Shown here: positions 18,160 through 27,210 of the stretch, piece after piece
Layout: each line of letters opens with the position of its first letter
How positions within the stretch are numbered: position 1 is the first letter of the stretch
Assembly: GCA_012727555.1 (NCBI GenBank)
Contig: JAAYGT010000079.1
Coordinates: 1-54,309, forward strand
From: Alcaligenaceae bacterium
GTDB lineage: Bacteria; Pseudomonadota; Gammaproteobacteria; Burkholderiales; Burkholderiaceae_B
Length of the DNA stretch: 54,309 bases
Direction: 5' to 3'
Position numbers and translations under genes: made by a program
The notes under the pieces: model-generated
What the model saw: the letters and a program-made list of their open reading frames with translations, nothing else
The model's database searches: none
Told to the model about the DNA's origin: nothing

Positions 18160-19170
18160 GTGCGCCCTTACACCCGCGAAACCCGCTACGCCACCCGCAC
18201 TGCGGGCCATGACACAAGCCCCTCGAACAAGCTCAACACGGCCCCGCCTGACGCCGGCAAACCCGCAGACGCCAATACCAGGGCATGCGGACTCATCACA
18301 GCCGCTTATGGTCGTCATTTCATAGTCGAACTGCCTGACGGGTCCCGGCGCACTTGCTTCACACGCGGCAAGAAAACAGGCCCGGCCGTGGGCGATCACG
18401 TTGAAATCGCCCTTCAGGGTGCTGATGAAGGTGTCATTGACCAGATCCTTGAGCGGCGTAACCTGCTGTACCGTTCCGACGATGCCCGCACCAAACAGTT
18501 TGCTGCCAATGTTGATCAGCTGCTTGTCGTGATCGCACCAGAACCCGTTTATTCCGATGACCTGCTCGGGCGAGCCCTGGTCGCTGCAGCCAGCGCCGGC
18601 ATTGACCCTGTCATTGTGCTGAACAAATGTGACCTGACCCATTCCCTTGATGCCGTGCGTGCACGCCTTGCCCCATTGCAATCCACCGGCGCCCGTGTTG
18701 TAGAAACATCGGGAGCACAACCGGATCAGGCGCGCCATGACCTGGAGCCCTTGCTGACCGGCAAATGCAGTCTTTTGCTTGGGCAGAGCGGCATGGGCAA
18801 ATCCACCTTGCTCAATGCACTGGTGCCTGACGCAAACGCGCACACCCAGGAACATTCGCTGGCACTAGGTACCGGCAAACACACAACAACCAGCACCCGT
18901 CTTTACCATCTGCCCAATTGCCGGGGTACCCTCATCGACTCTCCCGGATTCCAGGCATTTGGTTTGTCACATCTTGGCCAGACAGAGATTGAACGGGGCT
19001 TTCCAGAATTTCATGACGCCATCGAGCAGTGCCGTTTCTACAATTGCACACACCGGCACGAACCCGGCTGCGGTGTGCTCGGTGCCATACAGCGTGGTGA
19101 AATTCAAACGGCCAGGCACGACCTGTACATGCGCATCCTTGCTGAAAACGAAGGGCGAAGCCGCTATTGA
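18160..19170 (+). CDS. rsgA: Small-ribosomal-subunit biogenesis GTPase RsgA
   Basis: RsgA (YjeQ) is a GTPase that acts late in 30S maturation. The 336-residue protein shows the circular permutation typical of the family: an OB-fold N-terminus (CGLITAAYGRHFIVELPDGS), then the G4 motif VLNKCDL, then the G1 loop GQSGMGKSTLLNAL, then G3 DSPGFQAFGL. It ends with a zinc domain containing CRFYNCTHRHEPGCGV. The start is a GTG 7 bp after the M48 gene; no better in-frame ATG lies nearby. The first 45 residues are polar and unlike the family core. Confidence 0.94.
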   Translation: MRPYTRETRYATRTAGHDTSPSNKLNTAPPDAGKPADANTRACGLITAAYGRHFIVELPDGSRRTCFTRGKKTGPAVGDHVEIALQGADEGVIDQILERRNLLYRSDDARTKQFAANVDQLLVVIAPEPVYSDDLLGRALVAAASAGIDPVIVLNKCDLTHSLDAVRARLAPLQSTGARVVETSGAQPDQARHDLEPLLTGKCSLLLGQSGMGKSTLLNALVPDANAHTQEHSLALGTGKHTTTSTRLYHLPNCRGTLIDSPGFQAFGLSHLGQTEIERGFPEFHDAIEQCRFYNCTHRHEPGCGVLGAIQRGEIQTARHDLYMRILAENEGRSRY

Positions 19171-19266
19171 AACGTCACCGGCCACCCACACGGCAGCCGG
19201 GTGATCAAGGCAGTTCCTTGCTGAAAAAGCGCACGCATCGGCTTGATCATGAAACCGCTCCAGGCG

Positions 19267-20019
19267 TCAGGGCAATGACGAAGATGAGCCGGAAAAAACC
19301 GTTTCCGCAGTCGCCAGATACCTGTAAAAATTGCGCAACAAAGCGGCCGTTGCACCCCAGATGAAATAAGAATGCCAGGTCATTGAAAAATACAAGCGCA
19401 CCTGTCCATCGGGTTGCGCACTGCGATGCAAGCGATGCACCGCTGGGTCCATCAGTACCGACAAGGGCACCTCGAAAACTTCGGCAACCTCGTTATGGTT
19501 CGGCTGTACGGAAAACCCGGGTTTCAAGGCACCAATAACCGGCGTCATGGCATAGCGCGAAGAGGTTATGAAACCGGGATGCGTTCCGATCAGGTCAACA
19601 AAAACCGGATCAATCCCGACCTCTTCCTGGGTTTCACGCAAGGCCGCCTGGGCAATGTTGGCATCGGTAGGCTCGATGCGCCCGCCCGGAAAACTGATTT
19701 GCCCCGCATGATGCAGCAAATGGGCAGCACGACGGGTAAACAGAACATGGACGCCGGAAGGCCTCTGGACCAGAGGCATGAAGACCGCAGCCGGCTTCAG
19801 GCTTTTTTCCTGAAAGGCGGTTGTACAAAACGATGCCTCACAAACAGGCTCTACAGACCACGCAAAAGGATGAGCAAACGCATGGCGAATGAAGTCGAGC
19901 TGAAAACACCCAGGCGACAGCACCCTGAGCGGTGACTGGGAAATAGTTGGCTGACGCTGCGGATCAAATGCTGAACTGTTCAGGGGCATTACAAGCCCGG
20001 ATGCACGTAAAATTGACAT
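19267..20019 (-). CDS. NUDIX CoA pyrophosphatase (NudL/YeaB-like)
   Basis: A NUDIX hydrolase of the CoA-pyrophosphatase (UPF0035) group that probably cleaves CoA and its derivatives to phosphopantetheine and 3',5'-ADP. The NUDIX box is seen around residues 130-155: GGRIEPTDANIAQAAL followed by RETQEEVGID. The group-specific segment before it reads HHAGQISFPGG. I chose the ATG at 20019 because the longer frame starts inside the rplS terminator; a second ATG is at 19989. The first 80 residues are longer than in typical members (190-210), so a later start is possible. Confidence 0.88.
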   Translation of the reverse strand: MSILRASGLVMPLNSSAFDPQRQPTISQSPLRVLSPGCFQLDFIRHAFAHPFAWSVEPVCEASFCTTAFQEKSLKPAAVFMPLVQRPSGVHVLFTRRAAHLLHHAGQISFPGGRIEPTDANIAQAALRETQEEVGIDPVFVDLIGTHPGFITSSRYAMTPVIGALKPGFSVQPNHNEVAEVFEVPLSVLMDPAVHRLHRSAQPDGQVRLYFSMTWHSYFIWGATAALLRNFYRYLATAETVFSGSSSSLP

Positions 20020-20028
20020 ATTGCGGTT

Positions 20029-20060
20029 AAAAAAAAGCACCCCTGCCGGGGTGCCTTTTT
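20029..20060. terminator. Rho-independent terminator after rplS
   Basis: GCACCCC (20037-20043) and GGGGTGC (20048-20054) form a 7-bp stem with a 4-nt loop. On the minus strand it is followed by eight T, so it ends the rplS transcript. A shorter T-run on the other side could make it bidirectional. Confidence 0.9.
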
Positions 20061-20094
20061 GCTGTCGTACTTGACTGGACGTAACAAGCGCCGA

Positions 20095-20469
20095 TCAGGC
20101 GGCTGACTTGCGAACCAGCTTTTCCTTGATACGGGCAGATTTACCCGAACGGCTACGCAGGTAGTACAGTTTAGCACGGCGGACATCACCGCGACGCTTC
20201 ACTTCAATGCTTGCGATCTGGGGCGAATACAGTTGGAAAGTACGCTCAACGGCTTCGCCCGACGAGATTTTACGAACGATGAACGAAGAATTCAGGCCGC
20301 GGTTACGCTTGGCGATAACAACACCTTCGTAAGCCTGAACACGCTTGCGGTTACCTTCAACCACATTCACGCTTACAACAACCGTATCGCCAGGTGCGAA
20401 TTCGGTAACAGCCTTGCCGCCAGTAAGGCGTGCAATTTCTTCTTGTTCAAGAATTTCAATAAGGTTCAC
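20095..20469 (-). CDS. rplS: 50S ribosomal protein L19
   Basis: L19 lies at the 30S-50S interface. The 124-residue product begins [20 protein letters not shown] and contains [40 protein letters not shown] and [17 protein letters not shown], a near-perfect family match. The start is the GTG at 20469, with CCGGAG 6-7 nt upstream; the longer frame to 20541 is not supported. The usual partners rpsP, rimM and trmD are not upstream here; instead there is a long leader with a hairpin and its own -10 box. Confidence 0.95.
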   Translation of the reverse strand: MNLIEILEQEEIARLTGGKAVTEFAPGDTVVVSVNVVEGNRKRVQAYEGVVIAKRNRGLNSSFIVRKISSGEAVERTFQLYSPQIASIEVKRRGDVRRAKLYYLRSRSGKSARIKEKLVRKSAA

Positions 20470-20691
20470 AGTGAACTCCGGATGCCATCTTGATACAGGC
20501 CTGTTGATTACAGCAGCATGAACACTTTTGGGGCACTGCAAGGCACCGCAAGGATCTGTACTGCATTACAACAACTAACCAAACCTTTGAATGACGTGCT
20601 TGAACGTTTGTTCAAGCGCTGCATTAAACCGTTCAGAAAGTGACTTTCTTGGCCTGACAGAGGATGAAAGTTGGGAAAGCTTTTGATTATA
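20470..20691 (-). promoter_or_regulatory. rplS promoter and long leader with hairpin
   Basis: A perfect minus-strand -10 TATAAT lies at 20691-20686, with a weak -35 (TGGAAG, 20714-20709). Transcription from it would give a leader of about 210 nt before the L19 GTG. In the leader, GCTTGAAC (20598-20605) and GTTCAAGC (20610-20617) form a perfect 8-bp stem with a GTTT/AAAC loop. No protein-coding frame here is convincing. The leader could be a site of ribosomal-protein autoregulation, but that is speculation. Confidence 0.5.
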
Positions 20692-20790
20692 GCATTGGAA
20701 GCCCGCTGCTTCCATACACCCCCACTGAACCAGGCAGCAGCCGGCCTGTATGCCCCCCCCGCACAACCCGACCAGTGGGACGGAAACCTG

Positions 20791-20967
20791 CTAGAACCCC
20801 CCCGCGGCCCCCAGCCACATGAGGCCTGGGATGCTGATACCCCAAAAAACCACAAGAACGACATCGGCCAGCATGGAACCACGGGTTGGGCGCGGCGCAA
20901 ACGGACGACAGGAACGGGCGTGGGCAGCGAGTTTTCGGGATTTTGGGGCGTGATCCTGGTTTTGCAT
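20791..20967 (-). CDS. Small hydrophobic protein, unknown function
   Basis: A 58-residue frame starting at the ATG at 20967 (MQNQDHAPKSRK), 9-10 nt after AAGGTG. The first half is basic and polar. The second half, SMLADVVLVVFWGISIPGLM followed by WLGAAGGF, would make one transmembrane helix. It fills part of the otherwise empty stretch between the acyl-CoA dehydrogenase gene and rplS. I do not recognise a named family. Support is the ribosome-binding site, the sensible membrane helix and the lack of any competing frame. Confidence 0.5.
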   Translation of the reverse strand: MQNQDHAPKSRKLAAHARSCRPFAPRPTRGSMLADVVLVVFWGISIPGLMWLGAAGGF

Positions 20968-21177
20968 GATGCGTTCACCTTTTTCAAAACCGCACCGCCA
21001 CCAAGAGCGGCACGAATACTGTTCAAAAATACAGCAACCAGCAGATTTAACTGTACAAAGAAACAGCATTCATGCCAAGACCGGAAATGTTACCGAACAG
21101 GCCACACGCCCCTGGAAACAGGATGCACCAACGCCCTGGAGGAACAACAGACTCTGAGAACGAAATGCCGCCGAACG

Positions 21178-23010
21178 TCAGGAAACAAGGCTCTGCGCCC
21201 AGGCATCGGCCCAGGTTTCCGCAATTTGCCCCTGGCAAATTGCGTTGGCCAGACCCTGAACACGCGGAAGCACTGATGTTGCATAAAAAACACAAGTGGA
21301 CAGCTTGCGACTGTAAAAAACGTCTGTTTCGCCTTGTTCGATGCACTGTGCTGCTGCCAGCGCAGCGCGTGCCATAAGCCAGCCGGCGTGAACATAACCT
21401 GACAGCATGAGAAATGGCACACTGCCCAGATAGGCCACCCTGGGCGTTTGCGAAGAAACCTGCAGCACAAACGCCACGACACGCTCGTAATCGGCAATCG
21501 CGTGCTCAAGCCCTGCCGCGATGGCCTCAAACGCATCGGCATGATCACCGGCACGTACCTGCCCTTCACGCAAATCGGTTAATGTGGCGCGCATGCGGGC
21601 TGCCAGTTGATGCGTGACCTGACCGGCATCACGCACGATCTTGCGCCCGACAAAATCGTTGGCCTGAATGGCTGTTGTTCCTTCGTAGATGGGCAGGATG
21701 CGTGCATCGCGGTAATGCTGCGCTGCGCCGGTTTCCTCGATGAAGCCCATACCACCATGCACCTGAACCCCCAGTGAGGTGACTTCAAGCGACATTTCCG
21801 TGGCAAACCCTTTGACGATCGGTACGAAATAGTCGTACTGCGCCTTGAACAAAGCACGCTGATCAGGGTCGGGGTGGTGATGCGCCTTGTCGTGCGCCAT
21901 GGCGGCATACAGGGCCACGGCCCGGGCCCCTTCGGTGAGCGATGACATGGTCAGCAGCATACGCTGGATATCAGGGTGCTGGACAATGGCAACCGGCCCG
22001 CCCTGCCTTCCTGGCGCTTGACCTTGCACACGGTCCAGTGCGTAATCGCGAGCCAGCTGAAAAGCACGCTCGGCTACGGCAACACCTTGCAGGCCCACGG
22101 CATAACGGGCAGCGTTCATCATGATGAACATGTGTTCCAGCCCCCGGTTTTCCTGCCCCACCAGATAACCAACGGCCCCGGCCTGTGTTTCACCCTTGCC
22201 CGCACCGAACATGAGAACCGCCGTAGGGCTGCCGTGAATACCCAGTTTGTGTTCGATTGAAGCACACCAGACATCGTTACGGATGCCCGGCCGACCTTGA
22301 GCATCGGGAATGAATTTGGGCACCAGAAACAGGGATATGCCCTTGACCCCCTGCGGTGCATCAGGCGTACGGGCCAGCACCAGGTGCACAATATTTTCAG
22401 CCAGGTCGTGCTCACCGTAGGTAATGAAAATTTTCTGGCCGGTAATGCGATAAGTGCCATCGTTTTGCGGTACTGCACGCGTTGTGAGCAAGGCAAGATC
22501 GGACCCGGCCTGAGGCTCGGTGAGGTTCATGGTGCCCGTCCAGCGGCCCTGAAGCATGGGTGGAAGATAGGTGTCTTGCTGTTCAGGGCTGCCCACGGCC
22601 GTCAGGGCCTCGATGACACCATCGGTGAGCATGGGACACAAGGCAAAGCCCAGACTTGCGGCATGCAATGCTTCGTTGAACGGGGTGCCAACCAGCTTCG
22701 GAAAACCCTGTCCGCCCCAGCGAGAATCGTGCTGCAGCGCCTGCCAGCCCCCCTCGGCGAATGCTTTGAAGGCTTTGTCAAAACCTTGGGCAGCTTTCAC
22801 ATTGCCATCGGACCATACCGGAGGATGCGTATCGCCCTGACGGTTCAGGGGAGCGATCACCCCTTCGACCAGTCGGGCGCCTTCCTGCAAGACAGCATCG
22901 ACAATATCGGTATCAAGCTCTTGAAATGCCGGCAATGCCAGCACACCCTCAAGATCGACAAGATGTTTCAGCACAAAACGGATGTCCTGGACGGGAGCCT
23001 TGAAGGCCAT
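21178..23010 (-). CDS. Acyl-CoA dehydrogenase (long, C-terminal-domain type)
   Basis: A flavoenzyme that oxidises an acyl-CoA to the 2-enoyl-CoA and passes electrons to ETF. The ATG at 23010 (MAFKAPVQDIRFVLKHL) has AGGAG 5 nt upstream and gives 610 residues. This matches the long subgroup that also contains DmdC-type enzymes. FAD-domain segments include GTMNLTEPQAGSDLALLTTR and ITGQKIFITYGEHDLAENI. The C-terminal half has GVQVHGGMGFIEETGAAQHY and ILPIYEGTTAIQANDFVGRK. The substrate is not known. It lies just downstream of etfBA but beyond a strong terminator, so it likely has its own promoter in 23011-23098. Confidence 0.92.
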   Translation of the reverse strand: MAFKAPVQDIRFVLKHLVDLEGVLALPAFQELDTDIVDAVLQEGARLVEGVIAPLNRQGDTHPPVWSDGNVKAAQGFDKAFKAFAEGGWQALQHDSRWGGQGFPKLVGTPFNEALHAASLGFALCPMLTDGVIEALTAVGSPEQQDTYLPPMLQGRWTGTMNLTEPQAGSDLALLTTRAVPQNDGTYRITGQKIFITYGEHDLAENIVHLVLARTPDAPQGVKGISLFLVPKFIPDAQGRPGIRNDVWCASIEHKLGIHGSPTAVLMFGAGKGETQAGAVGYLVGQENRGLEHMFIMMNAARYAVGLQGVAVAERAFQLARDYALDRVQGQAPGRQGGPVAIVQHPDIQRMLLTMSSLTEGARAVALYAAMAHDKAHHHPDPDQRALFKAQYDYFVPIVKGFATEMSLEVTSLGVQVHGGMGFIEETGAAQHYRDARILPIYEGTTAIQANDFVGRKIVRDAGQVTHQLAARMRATLTDLREGQVRAGDHADAFEAIAAGLEHAIADYERVVAFVLQVSSQTPRVAYLGSVPFLMLSGYVHAGWLMARAALAAAQCIEQGETDVFYSRKLSTCVFYATSVLPRVQGLANAICQGQIAETWADAWAQSLVS

Positions 23011-23098
23011 GTCATCTCCTTGGAGTTGTTGGATTGGATTCGGGAATTCTTGCACGAAAGGCATGCGTTGTGCAGGTGCAGTACGGCGGTCAAGACGT

Positions 23099-23133
23099 AA
23101 AAAAACCCGCCTGTCGGAAGAAAGGCGGGTTTT
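23099..23133 (-). terminator. Rho-independent terminator after etfA
   Basis: AAAACCCGCC and GGCGGGTTTT form a 10-bp stem with a 12-nt loop, followed on the minus strand by a T-run. It ends the etfBA transcript before the acyl-CoA dehydrogenase gene. Confidence 0.92.
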
Positions 23134-23187
23134 GAACCGGAGTGTTCCGCCTTCAAGACAGAACAACCGGCAAAGCAGATGCACGAA

Positions 23188-24117
23188 TTACAGCGACTGA
23201 ACCAGTTCAGGCACCGCCTGGAAGAGGTCGGCAACCAGACCGTAATCGGCCACACCGAAAATGGGCGCTTCGGCGTCTTTGTTGATGGCAACGATGACTT
23301 TGGAGTCTTTCATGCCGGCCAGGTGCTGAATGGCGCCCGAGATACCCACAGCCACATACAGTTGCGGAGCAACGATCTTGCCTGTTTGACCGACTTGCCA
23401 GTCGTTGGGGGCGTAACCGGCATCAACGGCTGCGCGGGAAGCACCCAGTGCGGCACCGAGTTTGTCGGCCAGAGGATCGAGGATCTTGAAGTTTTCGGCG
23501 CTGCCCATGCCGCGACCACCGGACACGACAATGGCGGCACCCGCCAGTTCGGGACGGTCGCTCTTGGCCACTTCGCGAGACACGAAGGTGGATTTGCCGG
23601 AATCAGCAACAGCGCTTACGGATTCAACAACGGCCGAGCCGCCCTGTGCTGCAACGGCGTCGAAGGCTGTGGTGCGAACGGTAATGACCTTGACGGCATC
23701 GGCAGACTGAACCGTGGCAATGGCGTTACCTGCATAAATGGGGCGTGCGAAAGTGTCGGGGGAATCGACACCGATGATGTCGGAGACCTGGGCGACATCG
23801 AGCTTGGCAGCCACACGGGGAGCCACGTTTTTGCCGGAAGCCGTGGAGGGGAACAGGATATGGCTGTAATTCTGGGCGATGGCCAGCACCTGGGCCGCTA
23901 CATTTTCAGCCAGGCCTTGTTCGAGCGCGGGGGCATCGGCCAGCAGGACTTTGACAACACCGGCTGCCTGGGCTGCCTGATCGGCCACGGCCTGTGCACC
24001 ACTGCCAGCCACCAGTACGTGGACGTCACCGCCGATTTTTGCGGCCGCAGCCACGGTATTCAGCGTAGCTGCCTTGAGTTGGGCGTTATCGTGTTCAGCA
24101 ATTACGAGAATCGTCAT
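23188..24117 (-). CDS. etfA: Electron transfer flavoprotein alpha subunit
   Basis: EtfA binds the redox-active FAD of ETF, which takes electrons from acyl-CoA dehydrogenases and gives them to ETF-ubiquinone oxidoreductase. The 309-residue protein ends with the FAD-binding signature: [38 protein letters not shown], then [20 protein letters not shown]. It follows etfB directly (0-bp gap) in the standard order. Confidence 0.96.
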   Translation of the reverse strand: MTILVIAEHDNAQLKAATLNTVAAAAKIGGDVHVLVAGSGAQAVADQAAQAAGVVKVLLADAPALEQGLAENVAAQVLAIAQNYSHILFPSTASGKNVAPRVAAKLDVAQVSDIIGVDSPDTFARPIYAGNAIATVQSADAVKVITVRTTAFDAVAAQGGSAVVESVSAVADSGKSTFVSREVAKSDRPELAGAAIVVSGGRGMGSAENFKILDPLADKLGAALGASRAAVDAGYAPNDWQVGQTGKIVAPQLYVAVGISGAIQHLAGMKDSKVIVAINKDAEAPIFGVADYGLVADLFQAVPELVQSL

Positions 24118-24867
24118 TTAAACCACCTTCGCTTCGTTCTTCAGTTTGTCGACCAGGGTTGCGACATCGGGCACTGTGATACCGGCCGAGCGGGCGGGCG
24201 GCTCAGAGACCTTGAGTGTCTTGAGGCGGGGGGCGACATCGACGGAAAGCTCTTCGGGGCTGAGTGTATCGAGCTGCTTTTTCTTGGCCTTCATGATGTT
24301 TGGCAAAGTAACATAGCGCGGCTCGTTCAGACGCAGGTCGGTTGTGATGATGGCCGGCAGCTTGAGCGTGAGCGTTTCAAGACCGCCATCGACCTCACGA
24401 GTAACCGTGACGGAGTCACCGGCAACTTCGACTTTGCTGGCGAATGTGGCCTGAGGCCAGTCGAGCAGCGCAGCCAGCATCTGACCGGTTTGGTTGGCAT
24501 CGTCATCGATGGCCTGTTTGCCCAGGATGACCAGCTGGGGCTGTTCCTTTTCAACAACCGCCTTGAGCAGCTTGGCAACGGCCAGCGGCTGAAGTTCGGC
24601 GTCGGTTTGAACCAGCACACCGCGATCGGCACCGATGGCCATGGCTGTGCGCAGAGTTTCCTGGCTTTGCGCCACACCGCAGGACACGGCGATGACTTCG
24701 GTGGCTGCGCCTTTTTCCTTCAGGCGGGTGGCCTCTTCGACGGCGATTTCGTCGAAGGGGTTCATGGACATTTTGACATTCGCGATGTCAACACCGCTTT
24801 GATCAGACTTCACGCGAACCTTGACGTTGTAGTCAACGACGCGCTTGACAGGTACCAGTACCTTCAT
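24118..24867 (-). CDS. etfB: Electron transfer flavoprotein beta subunit
   Basis: EtfB is the partner of EtfA and carries the AMP site. The 249-residue length is normal. It begins [19 protein letters not shown] and contains [40 protein letters not shown] and [20 protein letters not shown], all family-typical. GGAGGAT precedes the ATG. It is the first gene of the etfBA pair. Confidence 0.96.
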   Translation of the reverse strand: MKVLVPVKRVVDYNVKVRVKSDQSGVDIANVKMSMNPFDEIAVEEATRLKEKGAATEVIAVSCGVAQSQETLRTAMAIGADRGVLVQTDAELQPLAVAKLLKAVVEKEQPQLVILGKQAIDDDANQTGQMLAALLDWPQATFASKVEVAGDSVTVTREVDGGLETLTLKLPAIITTDLRLNEPRYVTLPNIMKAKKKQLDTLSPEELSVDVAPRLKTLKVSEPPARSAGITVPDVATLVDKLKNEAKVV

Positions 24868-24940
24868 CGGACATCCTCCGGGGGATTTAAAAAAAACAAT
24901 CAGCTAACCAGCTATTCTACAAAAACTTCAATAGTACATT

Positions 24941-25864
24941 CTACAACGCGGCCAATGAGCGAACATGTGCAACAACGCTACGCCCCAATGCCGACAAACT
25001 GTAGCCACCTTCAAGAAAGCTGATCACCCTGCCAGAAGCCGTTTCGCGCGCAACCCCCATGATCTGGTCTGTAATCCAGCCGTAATCGGCTTCCACAAGC
25101 CCCAGCTGCCCCATGTCGTCTTCGCGGTGGCCATCGAAGCCGGCCGACACGAAAACAAGTTCGGGCCGGAATGCCAGCAGCCTGGGCACCCAGAGATCGG
25201 CAACCAGCATGCGCAGTTCATCGCCCTTGGTGTAGGGCTCGACGGGGATGTTCATCATGTTTTCCGCCGGATGCTCGTGTTCGGAGCCGGGAAAAATGCC
25301 TGTTTGAAAGAAACTGCACATGAGCACGCGACCGTTGCCGGCGAAGATGTCTTCCGTGCCGTTGCCATGATGGACATCGAAGTCGATGATGGCAACACGC
25401 TCGAGCCCGTAATGCTCAAGGGCATAGGCCGCCGCCACAGCGACATTGTTGACGAAACAGAAACCCATGACCTTGTTTCGGGTGGCATGATGACCCGGGG
25501 GACGAACCGCACAAAACGCCGTGTGGGTATGACCCTGCATGACGGCATCAACGGCTGCAATGCCTGATCCGGCAGCATGCCACATGGCTTCGAGGGTATG
25601 CGGCCCCATGATGGTATCGGGATCCACCGAAAAATGGCCGGATTCCGGTGCGTGATCGAGCAAATACTGAAGATGCTCGGGGGTGTGCACACGCAAGATA
25701 TCTTCGGGGGACGCACGGACGGCTTCGGTTTCGCGCAAAAAGGGCATGAGACCATTGGCCACAAGCTGGTCGTTGATGGCGTCAAGGCGCGACGGGCATT
25801 CGGGATGCCACTTCCCCATGTCGTGCAGGCGACATGCGGGATGAGTAATATATAGTGTCTCCAT
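24941..25864 (-). CDS. Histone deacetylase-like amidohydrolase
   Basis: A 307-residue zinc hydrolase of the histone deacetylase/acetoin-utilisation/acetylpolyamine amidohydrolase superfamily. The active-site sequence VRPPGHHATRNKVMGFCFVN carries the tandem His. Zinc ligands are the Asp and His in IDFDVHHGNGTEDIF and the Asp in FVSAGFDGHREDD. The substrate (protein lysine, polyamine or other) cannot be assigned. The start at 25864 gives METLYITHPACRLHDMG. An in-frame ATG at 25873 lies immediately next to the divergent mltB start; the longer frame to 26074 would run through mltB. Confidence 0.9.
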   Translation of the reverse strand: METLYITHPACRLHDMGKWHPECPSRLDAINDQLVANGLMPFLRETEAVRASPEDILRVHTPEHLQYLLDHAPESGHFSVDPDTIMGPHTLEAMWHAAGSGIAAVDAVMQGHTHTAFCAVRPPGHHATRNKVMGFCFVNNVAVAAAYALEHYGLERVAIIDFDVHHGNGTEDIFAGNGRVLMCSFFQTGIFPGSEHEHPAENMMNIPVEPYTKGDELRMLVADLWVPRLLAFRPELVFVSAGFDGHREDDMGQLGLVEADYGWITDQIMGVARETASGRVISFLEGGYSLSALGRSVVAHVRSLAAL

Positions 25865-25874
25865 AAGGATCATT

Positions 25875-27170
25875 ATGTTCAAACCGCTCCCTGTATTGCA
25901 AGCGACTTTTCTGCTTGTCCTGACTTCCGGCTGTGCAACAACCACAACCCTTGATCCAGCCCGGGTTTCGCGTGCTGCACAAACGGAACATACGGGTCCG
26001 GCGACGGGCAGCAGCACCCCACAAACCACCGGAAAAGCACCAGTACCTTCCTTGGCACCGGGCAACATGAGCACACCGGCGCCTCAGGTTGACATGGCTG
26101 CCGTTGAGCACGCACCGCCCATCCAGGCAGGCAGTTCGGTGGCTCAACCCGGCCCCCTGCTCAATCCCGATGGCACCCTGCCCCCAACGCTGCGCGACTA
26201 CGCCAACGACGTCGCCCGCAGCAGGCAAGTGCCCCTGACCCATGTTGAAAGCCTGTTAGGCACGATCCGCTTCAACGAACAGGCCTACCGGCTGATGTCA
26301 CCCGGCAAAACCCGTCTGCGCCGCAGTTGGGTCACCTACCGCAACCGTTTCGTCGAGCCCATACGTATCCAGGCCGGCACCCGTTTCTGGCAGGAAAACA
26401 AGACAGCCCTTGACAAAGCAGCCAGCACCTACGGGGTTCCGGCATCCATTCTGGTCGCCATCATCGGTGTCGAAACGATCTACGGGCGCTACACAGGCAG
26501 CTTCAGGGTTCTCGATGCGCTGGCAACCCTGGGTTTCCGGTACCCTGACGCCAGCCGTCCGGAACGCAGCCAGTTGTTTCGCGACCAGTTGGCCGACCTG
26601 ATTCAACTTGACTACCAGGGCAAACTGAACGCGCGCGAGGCAACCGGATCCTTTGCCGGTGCCATGGGTTTACCCCAATTCATGCCGGGGAGCCTGCTAC
26701 GGTATGCCGCTGATGGCGACAACGATGGCCGCATCAATCTGCTTGAAAGCACCGATGATGCCGTCAATTCCGTTGCCCGTTTTCTGAGGCTGCACGGCTG
26801 GGTACCGGGGCTCCCCGTATTCGCACCGGCGCAACTGCCCGCCAACCCGGCTGCGCTGGTTACGGGCGGCCTGGAGCCAACCTGGTCATGGGAAGAACTG
26901 CAGGCAAAAGGTGTGCAGGCAGCGCCTGACGCGCGCAAAGGCACCCAAAACGACAAGACGGCTACAACGTATGGCACACCCGGCTGGACCCAGTACAAAC
27001 TGGGGGTGATCGATCTGGTCGACGAACCCAGAAACCTGAACGAGTACCGGGTGGCCACACCGAACTTCTTCGCCATCACGCACTACAACCGCAGCTATTT
27101 CTATGCTGCATCGGTCGCCGAACTGGCCAGAGAGCTGGCCCAACGCATGGGGCAGGCGGCCCCCTTTTGA
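25875..27170 (+). CDS. mltB: Membrane-bound lytic murein transglycosylase B (lipoprotein)
   Basis: MltB cleaves peptidoglycan glycan strands to 1,6-anhydromuropeptides in the periplasm. The 431-residue protein starts with a lipoprotein signal (FLLVLTSGC, lipobox at residues 17-20) and a Pro/Thr/Ala-rich linker to about residue 100. The SLT domain contains ILVAIIGVETIYGRYTGSFR with the catalytic Glu, GSFAGAMGLPQFMPGS, and YAADGDNDGRINLLES, which resembles a calcium-binding loop. AAGGA precedes the ATG. A TAATATAT sequence about 30 nt upstream could be its -10, inside the first codons of the divergent deacetylase gene. Confidence 0.93.
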   Translation: MFKPLPVLQATFLLVLTSGCATTTTLDPARVSRAAQTEHTGPATGSSTPQTTGKAPVPSLAPGNMSTPAPQVDMAAVEHAPPIQAGSSVAQPGPLLNPDGTLPPTLRDYANDVARSRQVPLTHVESLLGTIRFNEQAYRLMSPGKTRLRRSWVTYRNRFVEPIRIQAGTRFWQENKTALDKAASTYGVPASILVAIIGVETIYGRYTGSFRVLDALATLGFRYPDASRPERSQLFRDQLADLIQLDYQGKLNAREATGSFAGAMGLPQFMPGSLLRYAADGDNDGRINLLESTDDAVNSVARFLRLHGWVPGLPVFAPAQLPANPAALVTGGLEPTWSWEELQAKGVQAAPDARKGTQNDKTATTYGTPGWTQYKLGVIDLVDEPRNLNEYRVATPNFFAITHYNRSYFYAASVAELARELAQRMGQAAPF

Positions 27171-27210
27171 TACGCAGTTTGTTTCACAGAAGACGCAACC
27201 CCGGAAATTT

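Noticed and set aside
20508..21026. 172-codon minus-strand frame upstream of rplS
   Set aside because: Composition is not protein-like, and it covers the rplS leader hairpin, the -10 box and the better-supported 58-residue frame.
23179..25023. 614-codon open frame on the plus strand, antisense to etfBA
   Set aside because: It covers etfA and etfB, which are certain. The translated product is Gly/Asp-rich low-information sequence typical of an antisense shadow in GC-rich genes.
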